Part shown: positions 1 to 9,297 of the stretch, one piece after another
Position numbering within the stretch: position 1 is the first letter of the stretch
Layout of the letters: each line of letters begins with the position of its first letter
Notes under the pieces: generated by a model
The model's database searches: none
The model's input: the letters and a program-made list of their open reading frames with translations, nothing else
What the model was told of the DNA's origin: nothing
From: Alphaproteobacteria bacterium
Lineage (GTDB): Bacteria; Pseudomonadota; Alphaproteobacteria; Rhodobacterales; Rhodobacteraceae
DNA length: 64,000 nucleotides
NCBI GenBank assembly: GCA_030425925.1
Contig: JAUHZO010000008.1
Span: 1-64,000 of the forward strand
Direction: 5' to 3'
Translations under genes and position numbers: made by a program

Positions 1-42
1 GCCCCCACGCGCAATGCCAGACGCAACGACCCGCGCCCCGGA

Positions 43-1380
43 TCATTCGTCACGGGCACGCCATTCCCGAAACCGCAAGAGCAGGTTCGCCCCGATGTCG
101 CACAAGGGCCGCGGCGGCAGCCTGCGCGGCGCGGCTTCGGTGCCGAAATGGCGTGTCAGTGCGGTGTCTTCGCCACAGGCGATCTCGGCCGCGGCGATGC
201 CGGTCAGGGTGCCGCGCGCCGTGCCCAGCCCGTTCTGCACGCAGCCTGAGACCACGCCGTGATCGATCTCGCGCGTGACCGAAACGCCGTTGCGGGTCAG
301 GCACAGATGTCCGGCCCAGGCCTGTGCCATCTCCATCCCTGCCAGCGCCGGAAAGCGCTGGTCGAACTTGGCCTGCATCACCCGCTGCGCCCGCGCCAGA
401 TCGGACGGGCGCGGGCGCATGCCCGGGCGGAGCGTGGCGCAGGTGCGCACCACGATGCGGTTGCCGCCCTGCGCGCTGTCGATGCGGCGCACCGTGGTGC
501 CCATCGGGTCGGACGGCGTGATGCCCCAGCGTGGCTGCCCGCCCAGACGCGCCAGTGCGTCGGCATCGAGCTCTGGCGTCATCACCGCGTAGAGAAACAG
601 CTGCATCAGCCGCCCGCGGGCGAAGCCGAAGCTTTCCAGATGGCCGTTGACCGTCAGGATCACCCGCGGCGTGGTGATCGCGCCTCTTGCCGTCTCGACC
701 CGCCAGTCCGCGCCCTGCCGCCGCAGCGCATGCACGCCGCTTTGCGCGTATAGCGCCACGCCGTCGCGCGCCAGCCCGGCGGCCAGCCCGCGGACATAGC
801 CCGCCGGTTGCAGCGTCACGGTGCCCGGCGTGAACAGCCCGGAGCGGTAATGGCGCGAGCCGGTCAGCGCGTGCATCGCCTGGGCGTCCAGCCGCTCGGA
901 CGGCTCTCCCAACTGCGCCAGATGCCGGGCATAGCTGTCATTATGCGCCTCGGCCGCAGCCCCCGCAGCGCCGTTCACCTTGCCCGAGGGATCGAACCAG
1001 GCGCGCGGGATGTCATACTCCTCGACCGCGGCGCGGGCAAAGGCGATGGCGCGGCGGTTCAGGGCGATCTGCGCCCGGTCGTCGCCGCTGCCGGCGTAAT
1101 CGTCGGATTGCAGGTCGTGTGGCAGGTCGATCATGAAGCCGGAATTGCGCCCCGCGGCCCCTTCGGCGATGCGCCCGGCCTCCAGCACCGCGATGCGGGC
1201 CCCCGGTGCCAGGCGGGTCAGGTGCCGGGCCGCGCTGAGCCCGGCAAACCCGGCCCCCACCACGACAAAATCGGCCGTGCTTGCACCCTCCAGCGCCGGG
1301 TAGACCGGCGCGGGGCCCAGAATGGCGTTCCACGCGGCGGGCCCCAGCTGCACCGGCTGGCGGCGGGCGCGGTGGTTCAT
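43..1380 (-). CDS. FAD-dependent amine oxidoreductase (PuuB/DAO family)
   Basis: A 445-residue flavoprotein of the DAO/glycine-oxidase fold. The dinucleotide-binding glycine motif GAGFAG lies at residues 42-47, and a second conserved stretch with AAGRNSGFM follows, as in gamma-glutamylputrescine oxidase PuuB. Such enzymes oxidise a secondary or primary amine to an aldehyde or imine with oxygen or quinone as acceptor. The gene is last in a four-gene minus-strand operon and its start overlaps the aldehyde dehydrogenase stop by 4 nt (ATGA), so the aldehyde product is probably passed to that enzyme. No signal peptide is visible. Substrate unknown: a polyamine or gamma-glutamyl amine is the best guess, while a hydroxyproline-type imino acid is possible given the DapA-like neighbour. 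Confidence 0.85.
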   Translation of the reverse strand: MNHRARRQPVQLGPAAWNAILGPAPVYPALEGASTADFVVVGAGFAGLSAARHLTRLAPGARIAVLEAGRIAEGAAGRNSGFMIDLPHDLQSDDYAGSGDDRAQIALNRRAIAFARAAVEEYDIPRAWFDPSGKVNGAAGAAAEAHNDSYARHLAQLGEPSERLDAQAMHALTGSRHYRSGLFTPGTVTLQPAGYVRGLAAGLARDGVALYAQSGVHALRRQGADWRVETARGAITTPRVILTVNGHLESFGFARGRLMQLFLYAVMTPELDADALARLGGQPRWGITPSDPMGTTVRRIDSAQGGNRIVVRTCATLRPGMRPRPSDLARAQRVMQAKFDQRFPALAGMEMAQAWAGHLCLTRNGVSVTREIDHGVVSGCVQNGLGTARGTLTGIAAAEIACGEDTALTRHFGTEAAPRRLPPRPLCDIGANLLLRFREWRARDE

Positions 1381-2873
1381 GGCACGGCCTCGTCCGCGTC
1401 GTCGGCAAGGTCCAGCCAGATGGTCTTGATCCGGGTGTACTGGTCATGCGCTTGGATGCCGTTGTCGCGCCCGCCAAAGCCCGATTGCCCGAAGCCGCCG
1501 AACGGGGTCGAGATGTCGCCTTCGCCAAAGCTGTTGACCGTGACAGTGCCCGCACGGAGCGCCCGCGCCCCGCGCAGGGCGCGCCGGGCATTGCCGGTGA
1601 ACAGCGCGGCGGTCAGCCCGTAATCGGTGTCATTGGCCATGGCGATGGCCTCGTCCAGGCTGGACACGGTGAGCACCGACAGCACCGGGCCAAAGATCTC
1701 GTCCCGCGCCAGGACGTGATCGTTGCCTTGCAGCGCCACCACCGTCGCCTCGACAAAGCCGTCCGCCGCATGCCCGCCCAGCAGCACGCTGTCGGCCTTG
1801 TCGAGATAGCCGCAGACCTTGTCGAAATGCGCCTGCGAGACCAGCGCACCGAGGCGGGTGGACGGGTCCAGCGGATCGCCGGTGGTCCATTGCCGGGCAT
1901 GATGCGCGATGCGCGCCAGCAGGTCGTCGCGGACGTCGCGATGCACGATCAGCCGCGAGATGGCCGAGCAGTTTTCGCCCATGTTCCAGAACGCCCCGTT
2001 CACCACATGCGCCGCCACCCGATCGAGGTTTTCGGCGTCGTCCATGACGATGGCCGGGTTCTTGCCGCCCATCTCCAGCGTGATGTCCTTGGCGTTGCTT
2101 TCGCCCGCATAGGACAGGAACCGCTTGCCGGTGGCGGTGGAACCGGTGAAGGACACCGCGTCGATCTCCATGTGCCGCCCGATGGGTTCGCCCACCTCGG
2201 CGCCGCCGCCAGGCAGCACGTTCAGCACGCCGCGGGGCAGGCCCGCCTCGGCCGCCAGTTCCGCCACGCGCAGCGCGGTCAGCGGCGTTTCCTCGGCCGG
2301 CTTCAGCACCACCGAACAGCCCGCCGCCAGCGCCGGCGCGATCTTCCAGGCCATCATCAGCAGCGGGAAATTCCACGGTAGCACCAGCCCCACCACCCCC
2401 ACCGGTTCGCGCAGGATCAGCGCGAGATGATCGTCCGAGGCCGGAGCCACCTGGTCATAGATCTTGTCGATCGGTTCGGCATGCCATGTCAGGCAGTGGA
2501 TGGTTTCGGGCAGGTCGACGGTTTCGCAGTCGAAGATCGGCTTGCCACTGTCGAGGCTCTCCATCACCGCCAGTTCGCGGGCATTGCGCCGCAACAGGCG
2601 GGCCAGGCGAACCAGCACCTCCTTGCGATGGCCAGGGGTCTGGCGCGACCAGCGCCCGTCGTCAAAGGCCGCGCGCGCCCGGGCCACGGCGAAATCCACG
2701 TCGGCGGCCCCGCAGGCGGCGACCTGTGCCAGCACCTCGCCTGTCGCGGGGTTCACGGTGGGGCAGGTGCGGCCCGATAGCGCCGGGCGGCACCTGCCGT
2801 CGATGAAGGCCATGCCCGGCAGGTCCAGGCTGGCGGCGATGGCGCGGTATTCGTCCCTGGTCAGCAATGTCAT
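1377..2873 (-). CDS. NAD(P)-dependent aldehyde dehydrogenase (PuuC-like)
   Basis: A full-length 498-residue ALDH-superfamily enzyme that oxidises an aldehyde to a carboxylate. The cofactor motif FTGSTATGK is at about residues 242-250, the general-base Glu in LEMGGKNP at 267, and the catalytic Cys in GENCSA at 302. Overall it resembles gamma-glutamyl-gamma-aminobutyraldehyde or betaine aldehyde dehydrogenases. It sits 3 nt downstream of the DapA-like gene and overlaps the FAD oxidoreductase start, so the oxidase-dehydrogenase pair probably converts an amine to an acid. The exact substrate cannot be read from the sequence. Confidence 0.9.
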   Translation of the reverse strand: MTLLTRDEYRAIAASLDLPGMAFIDGRCRPALSGRTCPTVNPATGEVLAQVAACGAADVDFAVARARAAFDDGRWSRQTPGHRKEVLVRLARLLRRNARELAVMESLDSGKPIFDCETVDLPETIHCLTWHAEPIDKIYDQVAPASDDHLALILREPVGVVGLVLPWNFPLLMMAWKIAPALAAGCSVVLKPAEETPLTALRVAELAAEAGLPRGVLNVLPGGGAEVGEPIGRHMEIDAVSFTGSTATGKRFLSYAGESNAKDITLEMGGKNPAIVMDDAENLDRVAAHVVNGAFWNMGENCSAISRLIVHRDVRDDLLARIAHHARQWTTGDPLDPSTRLGALVSQAHFDKVCGYLDKADSVLLGGHAADGFVEATVVALQGNDHVLARDEIFGPVLSVLTVSSLDEAIAMANDTDYGLTAALFTGNARRALRGARALRAGTVTVNSFGEGDISTPFGGFGQSGFGGRDNGIQAHDQYTRIKTIWLDLADDADEAVP

Positions 2874-2876
2874 GGC

Positions 2877-3794
2877 TCAGCCCCCTGCCCCGATCTCGGC
2901 AATCGTTGTCTTCAGTACCCGGACCACCTGGTCCAGCGCCCGCTTGTCATCCTTGTTCAGCGCCGTCAGCGGAGGGCGCACGACCGAACAGTCGATGCCG
3001 GTCATGGTCACGCCGTGCTTGATCGTCTGGATGAACTTGCCGCCCTGTTCCAGCACCCGCATCAGCGGCATCAGCGCCGACATGATGCGGCGGCCCTTGG
3101 CGAAATCCCCCTCGGTCACGCAGGCGCGGTACAGCGCCACATGCTCGGCCGGCAGGAAGTTCGACCCGCCGCACACCCAGAACGGCGCGCCCCAGGCAAA
3201 GAATTCCAGCGCCTGATCATCCATGCCGCAGCCCAGCTGGATATGCGGATAGTCCCGCGCCAGCAGGTGCACACGGTTGATATCGCCCGAGCTTTCCTTG
3301 ATCCCGCAGAAGTTCCGGCTGCGGCCGACTCGGTCGAGAAATTCTTCGCCCATCATGGTGCCGGTGCGGTGCGGGTAGTTGTAGAGCATGATCGGCAGAT
3401 CCGCCGCCTTGTCGATGGCCAGCGCGTTCAGCGCGTTCTCGCGGTCGGTGGGCACCGCATAGGGTGGCGAGGCCAGCAGGATCGCATCGGCCCCCATGTC
3501 GCGCGCCGCCCGCGCCAGCGCCAGGCTGTTGGCGGTCAGCATCGCGCCGGTGCCCACCACCAGCGGCAGCCGCCCGGCCACGCAGTCATGGGTAAAGCGG
3601 GCGATCTCGATCCGCTCCGCCACGGTCTGGGCATAGTTCTCGCCGGTGGAGCCGCCGGTGATCAGCCCGTGCACACCTTGCGAGATCAGCCATTCGATGA
3701 CCTCGGCCAGCGCGTCGCGGTTGACCGAGAAGTCGGGCGCAAACGGGGTGACGACGGGCGTATAGATGCCCTCAAAGCGGAAACGGGGGGTCAT
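2877..3794 (-). CDS. dihydrodipicolinate synthase (DapA) family lyase
   Basis: A 305-residue class I (Schiff-base) aldolase-fold enzyme. The lysine of GIKESSGD at 166 is the expected Schiff-base residue, Tyr138 in LYNYP is the conserved proton relay, and GGSTGE at 47-52 is the alpha-keto-acid binding motif. Genuine DapA is unlikely because the gene lies in a catabolic operon between a GntR regulator (7 nt away) and an aldehyde dehydrogenase. Family members in such settings are aldolases or deaminases, for example pyrroline-4-hydroxy-2-carboxylate deaminase or 5-dehydro-4-deoxyglucarate dehydratase. Function beyond pyruvate-type chemistry is inference. Confidence 0.85.
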   Translation of the reverse strand: MTPRFRFEGIYTPVVTPFAPDFSVNRDALAEVIEWLISQGVHGLITGGSTGENYAQTVAERIEIARFTHDCVAGRLPLVVGTGAMLTANSLALARAARDMGADAILLASPPYAVPTDRENALNALAIDKAADLPIMLYNYPHRTGTMMGEEFLDRVGRSRNFCGIKESSGDINRVHLLARDYPHIQLGCGMDDQALEFFAWGAPFWVCGGSNFLPAEHVALYRACVTEGDFAKGRRIMSALMPLMRVLEQGGKFIQTIKHGVTMTGIDCSVVRPPLTALNKDDKRALDQVVRVLKTTIAEIGAGG

Positions 3795-3801
3795 GCGGGC
3801 C

Positions 3802-4512
3802 TCATGCGGTTGTGGGCCGGGGCGCGGCCCCGAGCGGCAGGTCGAGTTTGCCGGGCATCACGAACAGCTCGATCTGGCCGCGCGACAGGGTCCAGTGCGC
3901 CTCGGCCAGCTGGCCCGCGCGGTCCTCGTCCTGCGCGGCGATGGCGGCGATGATCTCGTCATGCTGCTGCGCGGCCAGGTCGAGATTGCGCACCATCTCG
4001 GCCGATTGCGGCCGGAAGAAGGTGATGCCGATCCGGGCGTGATCCACCAGCAGGCGCTGGAAGGACGGACGCAGGTAGATGTTGCCCGCCATCTCGCCGG
4101 TGATCTCGTGAAAGCGGTTGTTGGCCAGCGCCCGGTCCACCGCCGCCCCGCTGCGCAGCGCCTGGCGGAACGCATCCTGCGCGGATCGCAGCGCATCAAG
4201 CTGCGGGGCCTTGCGGTTGGCGGCGGCAAGGCGCAGCACCGCGGCATAGATCATCGGCGCCGCGACAAAGAAATCCCGCAAGGTGGCAAAGGACATGTCC
4301 GAAACCCGGGCCGCGCGGTTGTCGCGCAGCTGCACCAGCCCCTCGCCCGCAAGCTGGCGCAGCACCTCGCGCAGCGGCGTCCGGCTGAGCCCGAAGCGCG
4401 CCGACAGCGCCGATTCGTCGATATCCGATCCGGGTGCCAGGCGCGCCGCCAGGATTTCCCCACGCAGAAACGTGTAGAGCCTCGCCCTGGGCGGTCGGTC
4501 GTCGGTGGTCAT
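3802..4512 (-). CDS. GntR-family transcriptional regulator (FadR subfamily)
   Basis: A 236-residue regulator with an N-terminal winged helix (about residues 12-75, with SARFGLSRTPLREVLRQL) followed by an all-helical FCD-type effector domain. It is first in the minus-strand operon with the DapA-like, ALDH and oxidase genes, so it probably autoregulates that operon in response to its substrate. A 12-bp perfect palindrome 55 nt upstream of the start is a candidate binding site. Confidence 0.9.
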   Translation of the reverse strand: MTTDDRPPRARLYTFLRGEILAARLAPGSDIDESALSARFGLSRTPLREVLRQLAGEGLVQLRDNRAARVSDMSFATLRDFFVAAPMIYAAVLRLAAANRKAPQLDALRSAQDAFRQALRSGAAVDRALANNRFHEITGEMAGNIYLRPSFQRLLVDHARIGITFFRPQSAEMVRNLDLAAQQHDEIIAAIAAQDEDRAGQLAEAHWTLSRGQIELFVMPGKLDLPLGAAPRPTTA

Positions 4513-4566
4513 GTCTGTGTCTCCTGCCCGGCGGCGGGCGTGGCGCTGCCGATTCAGGCTATGCGC

Positions 4567-4578
4567 AGATTATAATCT
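4567..4578. promoter_or_regulatory. AT-rich palindrome AGATTATAATCT, candidate GntR operator / shared -10
   Basis: A perfect 12-bp palindrome in an otherwise GC-rich 121-nt gap between the divergent GntR and GlxA-type genes. It contains TATAAT on both strands, so it could act as a shared -10 element, a GntR operator, or both. No good -35 box is obvious on either side. Confidence 0.4.
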
Positions 4579-4633
4579 CCGTATAAACCAAACCGACACG
4601 CAGCGCCCGGAAATCGACATGGGAGGAGCAAGG

Positions 4634-5623
4634 ATGGCATCGACGGCAGAGCCGGGCCGGGCGGACGCCCCCTCACGCGCGGCGCAGCATTTTGTCTTTC
4701 TGCTGGTCGAGGATCACACCCACCTGACGCTGGCCTGCGCCACGGAACCGCTGCGCATCGCCAACCTGATCCGGGGCGAGCCGCTCTATTCCTGGTCCTA
4801 CGCCTCGGAAGACGGGGTGTCGGCCACTGCCTCGAACGGGTCGGTGACGCTGGTGCAGCACCGCTTTGACGCGCTGCCGAAATGCGACCGGCTGTTCGTC
4901 ATCCCCGGGCTTGGCATGACGGCACACATCACCCCGGCCCTGCTGGGCTGCCTGCGCCGGGCGCGGACCACCGGCGCGCGCGTGGGCGCGCTGTGTTCCG
5001 GCGCGTGGATCCTGGCCGAGGCCGGATTTCTGGACGGGATGAAGGCCGCGATTCACTGGGACTATCACGACGAGTTTGCCGAACGCTTTCCCGAAGTGGC
5101 GCTGGTGCGGTCGGTCTTTGTGGCCGATGAACGGCACATCACCGCTTCGGGCGGCACCGCGACCGCCGATCTGATGCTGCATCTGATCGAGCAGGATCAC
5201 GGCTATGACCTTTCGGTCGCGGTGTCCGACATGATGGTCTATGCCGGTGCGCGCGAAGGCTCTGCCGATCAGCGCGTGTCGCTGCAGGCGCGCAACGGCA
5301 TGCGCAACCCGCATGTGGCCCGCGCCATCGCCCTGATGCGCGGCGCGCTGGAAGAGCCGGTGTCGCCCATGGTCATCGCGCAGGCGCTGGGCATTTCGGT
5401 GCGCCAGCTGGAGCGGCTGTTCGGGCGCTATTTCAACACCTCGCCGAAGCGCTATTACATGGAGCTTCGGCTGGAGCGGGCGCGCAACCTGCTGCTCCAG
5501 ACCGAAATGTCGGTGTCCGAGGTTGCCTTTGCCAGCGGCTTTCAGAGCGTCGGGCATTTCACCCGGCTGTATCGCCGCGCCTACGGCACGCCGCCCAGCG
5601 CGCAGCGCGGCCGCATCGCCTGA
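4634..5623 (+). CDS. GlxA-type transcriptional activator (DJ-1/PfpI + AraC)
   Basis: A 329-residue regulator. The N-terminal half is a DJ-1/PfpI (class I glutamine-amidotransferase-like) sensor domain with the segment [14 protein letters not shown]. The C-terminal about 100 residues are a double helix-turn-helix AraC domain ending in [18 protein letters not shown]. The start at 4634 follows GGAGGAGCAAGG; upstream ATGs in frame lack a comparable ribosome site. Relatives control carnitine, arginine and glycine-betaine catabolism. The MaoC and CoA-lyase genes follow on the same strand and are likely targets. Confidence 0.88.
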   Translation: MASTAEPGRADAPSRAAQHFVFLLVEDHTHLTLACATEPLRIANLIRGEPLYSWSYASEDGVSATASNGSVTLVQHRFDALPKCDRLFVIPGLGMTAHITPALLGCLRRARTTGARVGALCSGAWILAEAGFLDGMKAAIHWDYHDEFAERFPEVALVRSVFVADERHITASGGTATADLMLHLIEQDHGYDLSVAVSDMMVYAGAREGSADQRVSLQARNGMRNPHVARAIALMRGALEEPVSPMVIAQALGISVRQLERLFGRYFNTSPKRYYMELRLERARNLLLQTEMSVSEVAFASGFQSVGHFTRLYRRAYGTPPSAQRGRIA

Positions 5624-5691
5624 GCGGGCAGGCGTTGCACCGGCGCGGGTTCCGGCGCAGAAAGGGCTGGGCAGACCACGAGGGAGGCAAC

Positions 5692-6144
5692 ATGCCAGGG
5701 CTCTATTTCGAGGAATTCGAGATCGGCGCGGTGATCCGCCACGCCACGCGGCGTACGGTGACGGAATCCGACAACGTGCTGTTCACCACGATGACGATGA
5801 ACCCCGCCGCGATCCATCTGGATGCCGAATACTGCGCGGGCACCGAATTCGGCCAGCCCCTGGTCAACTCCATCTTCACCCTGGGCCTGGTGATCGGGCT
5901 CAGCGTCGGGGACACCACGCTGGGCACCACCGTGGGCAATCTGGGGATGGAAAAGACGGTGTTCCCCAAGCCGGTCTTTCACGGCGACACGATCCGCGTG
6001 GACACCGAGATCGCCGACAAGCGCGCCTCGCAAAGCCGCCCCGGCCAGGGCATCGTCACCTTCGTCCATCGCGGGTGGAACCAGCGCGACGAGCTGGTGT
6101 GCGAATGCCGCCGCCTGGCGCTGATGCTGATGAGGCCGGCATGA
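5692..6144 (+). CDS. MaoC-family dehydratase/hydratase
   Basis: A 150-residue single hot-dog-fold protein of the MaoC family, which hydrates enoyl-CoA thioesters. The conserved asparagine-proline and histidine of the hydratase motif appear in [13 protein letters not shown] (about residues 36-48). The start at 5692 has GGGAGG 5 nt upstream. The stop overlaps the next start (ATGA). Coupling to a citrate-lyase-type CoA lyase suggests a mesaconyl- or methylfumaryl-CoA hydratase forming a citramalyl- or methylmalyl-CoA that the next enzyme cleaves. The substrate assignment is inference from the pairing. Confidence 0.82.
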   Translation: MPGLYFEEFEIGAVIRHATRRTVTESDNVLFTTMTMNPAAIHLDAEYCAGTEFGQPLVNSIFTLGLVIGLSVGDTTLGTTVGNLGMEKTVFPKPVFHGDTIRVDTEIADKRASQSRPGQGIVTFVHRGWNQRDELVCECRRLALMLMRPA

Positions 6145-7013
6145 CCCCGGTGTCGTGGCTGTTCGTGCCGGCGGAATCCCAGCGCAAGTTCGCCAAGGCG
6201 CAAGGCATCGGGGCCGATGCGCTGATCCTCGATCTCGAAGACAGCGTGGCCCCCGCCGCCAAGGCGGCTGCGCGCGACGGTCTTGGTGGCTGGATCGACG
6301 CCAGCACGGGCCCGCGCGACTGGCAGCTCTGGGTGCGGGTGAACCCGTTCGACACCGGGCTGACCGCCGACGATCTGGCGGCGGTGGTGCGGCCCGGGCT
6401 GGACGGGATCGTCCTGCCCAAGGCCCAGGGCGGCGCGGACGTGGCGCGGCTGTCGGACCTGCTGGACCCGCTGGAGGCCGCTTCGGGCCTTGCACCGGGC
6501 CATGTCAGGATCCTCGTCATCGCCACCGAAACCGCGGCGGCGATGTTCAACCTGGCGTCCTACGCCCCGGCGCATCCTCGGCTGGCCGGGCTGACCTGGG
6601 GGGCCGAAGATCTGGGCGCGGTGCTGGGCGTGACCGCCAACCGCGACGAAACCGGTGCCTGGACCGAGCCGTTCCGGCTGGCGCGGTCGCTGTGCCTGTA
6701 TGCCGCCGCGAATGCCGGGGTGCCGGCCATCGACACGCTCTACGCCGATTTCCGCGACAGCCCGGGGCTGGAGGCCGATTGCCGCCGCGCGCGCCGCGAC
6801 GGCTTTGCCGGGCGGCTGGCGATCCATCCCGCGCAGGTCGAGGGCATCAACCGCGCCTTTGCGCCCTCGGACGCCGATATCGCGCTGGCCGAACGGATCG
6901 TCGCGGCGTTCGAGGCCGATCCCGGCCTTGGCGCCATCGGCATCGACGGCAAGATGTACGACATCCCGCATCTGAAAACCGCGCGGCGGGTGCTGGCCTC
7001 GCTCCGGCGCTGA
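6141..7013 (+). CDS. HpcH/HpaI-citrate lyase family CoA ester lyase
   Basis: A 290-residue TIM-barrel lyase of the CitE/malyl-CoA lyase family. [15 protein letters not shown] near the N-terminus and LDLEDSVAP are hallmark segments (CoA binding and the start of the metal site). An ATE segment follows at about residue 130 and a [10 protein letters not shown] segment at about 155. The family splits beta-hydroxyacyl-CoAs into acetyl-CoA plus pyruvate or glyoxylate. It overlaps the MaoC gene by 4 nt. Citramalyl-CoA lyase is a reasonable guess, unproven. Confidence 0.85.
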   Translation: MTPVSWLFVPAESQRKFAKAQGIGADALILDLEDSVAPAAKAAARDGLGGWIDASTGPRDWQLWVRVNPFDTGLTADDLAAVVRPGLDGIVLPKAQGGADVARLSDLLDPLEAASGLAPGHVRILVIATETAAAMFNLASYAPAHPRLAGLTWGAEDLGAVLGVTANRDETGAWTEPFRLARSLCLYAAANAGVPAIDTLYADFRDSPGLEADCRRARRDGFAGRLAIHPAQVEGINRAFAPSDADIALAERIVAAFEADPGLGAIGIDGKMYDIPHLKTARRVLASLRR

Positions 7014-7025
7014 GGCGATGGCGGG

Positions 7026-7871
7026 TCAGCCGGTCAGGCTGGCCTCCATCGCCGCGCGCAGGGCGGGCGTGACCTGCGGTCTGAGCCCGAACCACAACTC
7101 CCAGGCGGGCGGGCCCTGGTGCAAGAGCATGCCCAGCCCGCCGACAACCGCATGCCCGCGCGCCTTCGCCGCGGCCAGAAGCGGCGTTTCCAGCGGCGTG
7201 TAGACGATATCGGCCACCAGCGCCCCGCGCGGCAGCGCATCCAGCGCCAGATCGAGCGGCGGCTGCCCCACCATGCCGAGGCTGGTGGTGTTCACCAGCG
7301 TCGCGGCACCGTCCAGCGCCGCGTGCCGGTCCGCCCAGCCGTGCCAGGTGATGGGCCCGCCGATATCGTCGATCAGCGCCTCGGCCCGGGACTGGCTGCG
7401 ATTGACCAGACGGATGCCGGGCACTCCGGCCTCCAGCAGGCCATGGCAGACCGCCCGCGCCCCGCCGCCGGCCCCCAGCACGGTCGCCGGCCCTGCCGCG
7501 GCCTCCCATCCCGGACAGGTTTCACGCAGATTGCCCAGAAAGCCGCGCCAGTCGTTGTTGGTGCCGTACAATGTGCCGTCGTCGCGCACATGCACGCAGG
7601 AAATCGCGCCGATCCGGCGCGCCACCGGGTCAAGCTCGTCCACCACGCGCAGCGCGTCCAGCTTGTGCGGAATGGTGACGTTCACGCCGGAAAAGCGCAG
7701 CGGGTGCAACCCGCGCAGGGCGGCCTCGACCGTGCCGGGGCGGATGGCCAGCGGCACGTACTGGCCGGCCAGTCCCATGTCCTTCATCCAGTAATTGTGC
7801 ATCAAGGGCGAGCGTGAATGCATCACCGGCCAGCCCATGACCCCGGCGAGGTGGAAATGGTCGTTGCGCAT
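7026..7871 (-). CDS. shikimate dehydrogenase-like oxidoreductase (AroE family)
   Basis: A 281-residue NAD(P)-linked oxidoreductase. SRSPLMHNYW at about residues 18-27 and the catalytic-lysine segment NVTIPHK are the substrate site of the AroE/YdiB family, and GAGGGARAV is the nucleotide-binding loop. It is last in a minus-strand operon after two class II aldolase-like genes and a Pht5-like gene. Biosynthetic AroE is usually elsewhere, so a catabolic role is likely: oxidation of a shikimate/quinate-type alicycle or of the cis-dihydrodiol formed by the Rieske oxygenase. The latter is speculation. Confidence 0.85.
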   Translation of the reverse strand: MRNDHFHLAGVMGWPVMHSRSPLMHNYWMKDMGLAGQYVPLAIRPGTVEAALRGLHPLRFSGVNVTIPHKLDALRVVDELDPVARRIGAISCVHVRDDGTLYGTNNDWRGFLGNLRETCPGWEAAAGPATVLGAGGGARAVCHGLLEAGVPGIRLVNRSQSRAEALIDDIGGPITWHGWADRHAALDGAATLVNTTSLGMVGQPPLDLALDALPRGALVADIVYTPLETPLLAAAKARGHAVVGGLGMLLHQGPPAWELWFGLRPQVTPALRAAMEASLTG

Positions 7872-7874
7872 GGC

Positions 7875-8549
7875 TCAGCCCTCCAGCCGGGCGCGGTGGT
7901 GATCCCAGGTGCGACGGAACAGTCCCGGGTTGAACAGCTTGGCCCGGGCGGCGGCGACCTCGGCCTCGGAAAACACGTAGGGCGTGCCGATCTGCAGCGC
8001 GTGGTACTGCCGTTCGGCGTTTTCCTCGAGATAGTTCAACAGCACAAAGGCCTCTTCGATGGAGCCGCCCACCGTCACCGCACCATGCGATTTCATCAAC
8101 GCCGCGGGGCCGTCGCCCAGCACGCCGCACAGCCGCGCCGCCATGTCCGCGGAATTGATCGAGTCCGGCGTGTCGAGCACCGGCAGCGGGTGCAGCAGCG
8201 AGCCCTGGGCAAAGACCGGCAGATAGGTGTGGCCGGTCATCGTCAGATAGGTGGACCAGCGCGGATGCGCGTGGCAGATCGCCATCACGTCGGGGCGCGC
8301 GCGGTAGATGCCGGCGTGCAGGTGAAACTCCAGCGGCGGCTTGCCGGTGCCCTCGATCACCTGCCCATCCAGATCGCACAGGCAGATGTCGTCGGCGGTC
8401 AGGCGGCTGCGCTGCGCCGAACCGGCATTGATCAGCATCCCCGCGCCCTGCCGGATCGAGGCATGGCCGTTATAGTCGATGATGCGGTTGTGTTCGAGCA
8501 TGCGCAGGCAAAGCGCCAGGCTAGCCTTTGGATCTTCGGTGTCGGTCAT
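7875..8549 (-). CDS. class II aldolase/adducin family protein, copy 1
   Basis: A 224-residue zinc-dependent class II aldolase fold. The metal-binding His pairs are seen in ICHAHPRWS and in the late LMKSHGAV motif. Family members are fuculose-phosphate aldolases, but also the 3,4-dihydroxyphthalate decarboxylases of phthalate pathways. Three nt separate it from the AroE-like gene, and a paralogue lies 4 nt upstream. With a 4,5-dihydroxyphthalate-decarboxylase-like gene in the same operon, decarboxylation of a hydroxylated aromatic acid is plausible but unproven. Confidence 0.85.
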   Translation of the reverse strand: MTDTEDPKASLALCLRMLEHNRIIDYNGHASIRQGAGMLINAGSAQRSRLTADDICLCDLDGQVIEGTGKPPLEFHLHAGIYRARPDVMAICHAHPRWSTYLTMTGHTYLPVFAQGSLLHPLPVLDTPDSINSADMAARLCGVLGDGPAALMKSHGAVTVGGSIEEAFVLLNYLEENAERQYHALQIGTPYVFSEAEVAAARAKLFNPGLFRRTWDHHRARLEG

Positions 8550-8553
8550 CGCT

Positions 8554-9297
8554 TTACCACCCCGTCTCGTCCCGGATTTCGGCGCGCCAGAGATCCCAGG
8601 CGCGCAGCCCCGCGGTCTGGTTGGGCTGGTCGGCCAGCGCGCCCTCGGCCTCGGACAGCGCCGCCAGCGGCCCGCCTTGCGCCAGCGCCAGAGACCAGTG
8701 CATCACGCGGGCGTTCACCTCGGTATAGACGGCGCGAAACACCGCCGTCTGCAGCGTTGGCCCGCAGGCCACCGACCCGTGCGCGCGCATCAGCGCCACG
8801 TCGCGGTCGCCCAGGCAATCGGCCAGCGCCACGCCCTTTTCGTTGTCGCTGACCAGCATGTCGGTCGCGCCAAAGCGTTCGGAAATGTCGAACACCGGCG
8901 CGCCCCGGGCCAGAAAGGCCGCGTTGTGGAACATGGCGCACAGCGGTGCGCGGTCGGTCAGGCCGAAGGGAATGACCGAGGGCGAATGCGAATGCACCAC
9001 CGCGCCGATATCCGGGCGGGCGCGGTAGATCTGGCCATGGATGAAGCGTTCGAGGAAGCCCTTTGGCGCATCCGCGGCGCAGGCCGTGCTGTCCAGATCG
9101 TATTCCACGATATCGGCGGGGGTCACCAGCGCCGGGGCCAGTGCGCGCGACATCAGGTAGCGGTCCGACGACTCCGGATGACGCATCGAGACATGTCCGA
9201 ACCCGTCCACCACGCCGCGCGCCGCAAGGATCCGCGCCGCCGCCGCCAGATCGGCGATCAGGTCCGGCGCGACCGGGCCTCCGGAGGCCGGGATCAT
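8554..9297 (-). CDS. class II aldolase/adducin family protein, copy 2
   Basis: A 247-residue paralogue of the downstream gene, with metal ligands in VVHSHSPSV and LMRAHGSVACGP. The start at 9297 overlaps the upstream gene's stop by 4 nt, so the two are translationally coupled. Two adjacent but divergent copies could be a heteromer or act on successive carboxylates or aldol substrates. Members with this context are annotated as 3-oxo-tetronate-4-phosphate decarboxylases or dihydroxyphthalate decarboxylases; the sequence alone does not decide. Confidence 0.85.
   Translation of the reverse strand: MIPASGGPVAPDLIADLAAAARILAARGVVDGFGHVSMRHPESSDRYLMSRALAPALVTPADIVEYDLDSTACAADAPKGFLERFIHGQIYRARPDIGAVVHSHSPSVIPFGLTDRAPLCAMFHNAAFLARGAPVFDISERFGATDMLVSDNEKGVALADCLGDRDVALMRAHGSVACGPTLQTAVFRAVYTEVNARVMHWSLALAQGGPLAALSEAEGALADQPNQTAGLRAWDLWRAEIRDETGW

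Noticed and set aside
43-3794. Assignment of the first operon to hydroxyproline catabolism
   Set aside because: The DapA-like lyase and ALDH fit, but the oxidase looks more like PuuB and no epimerase is present, so the substrate is left open.
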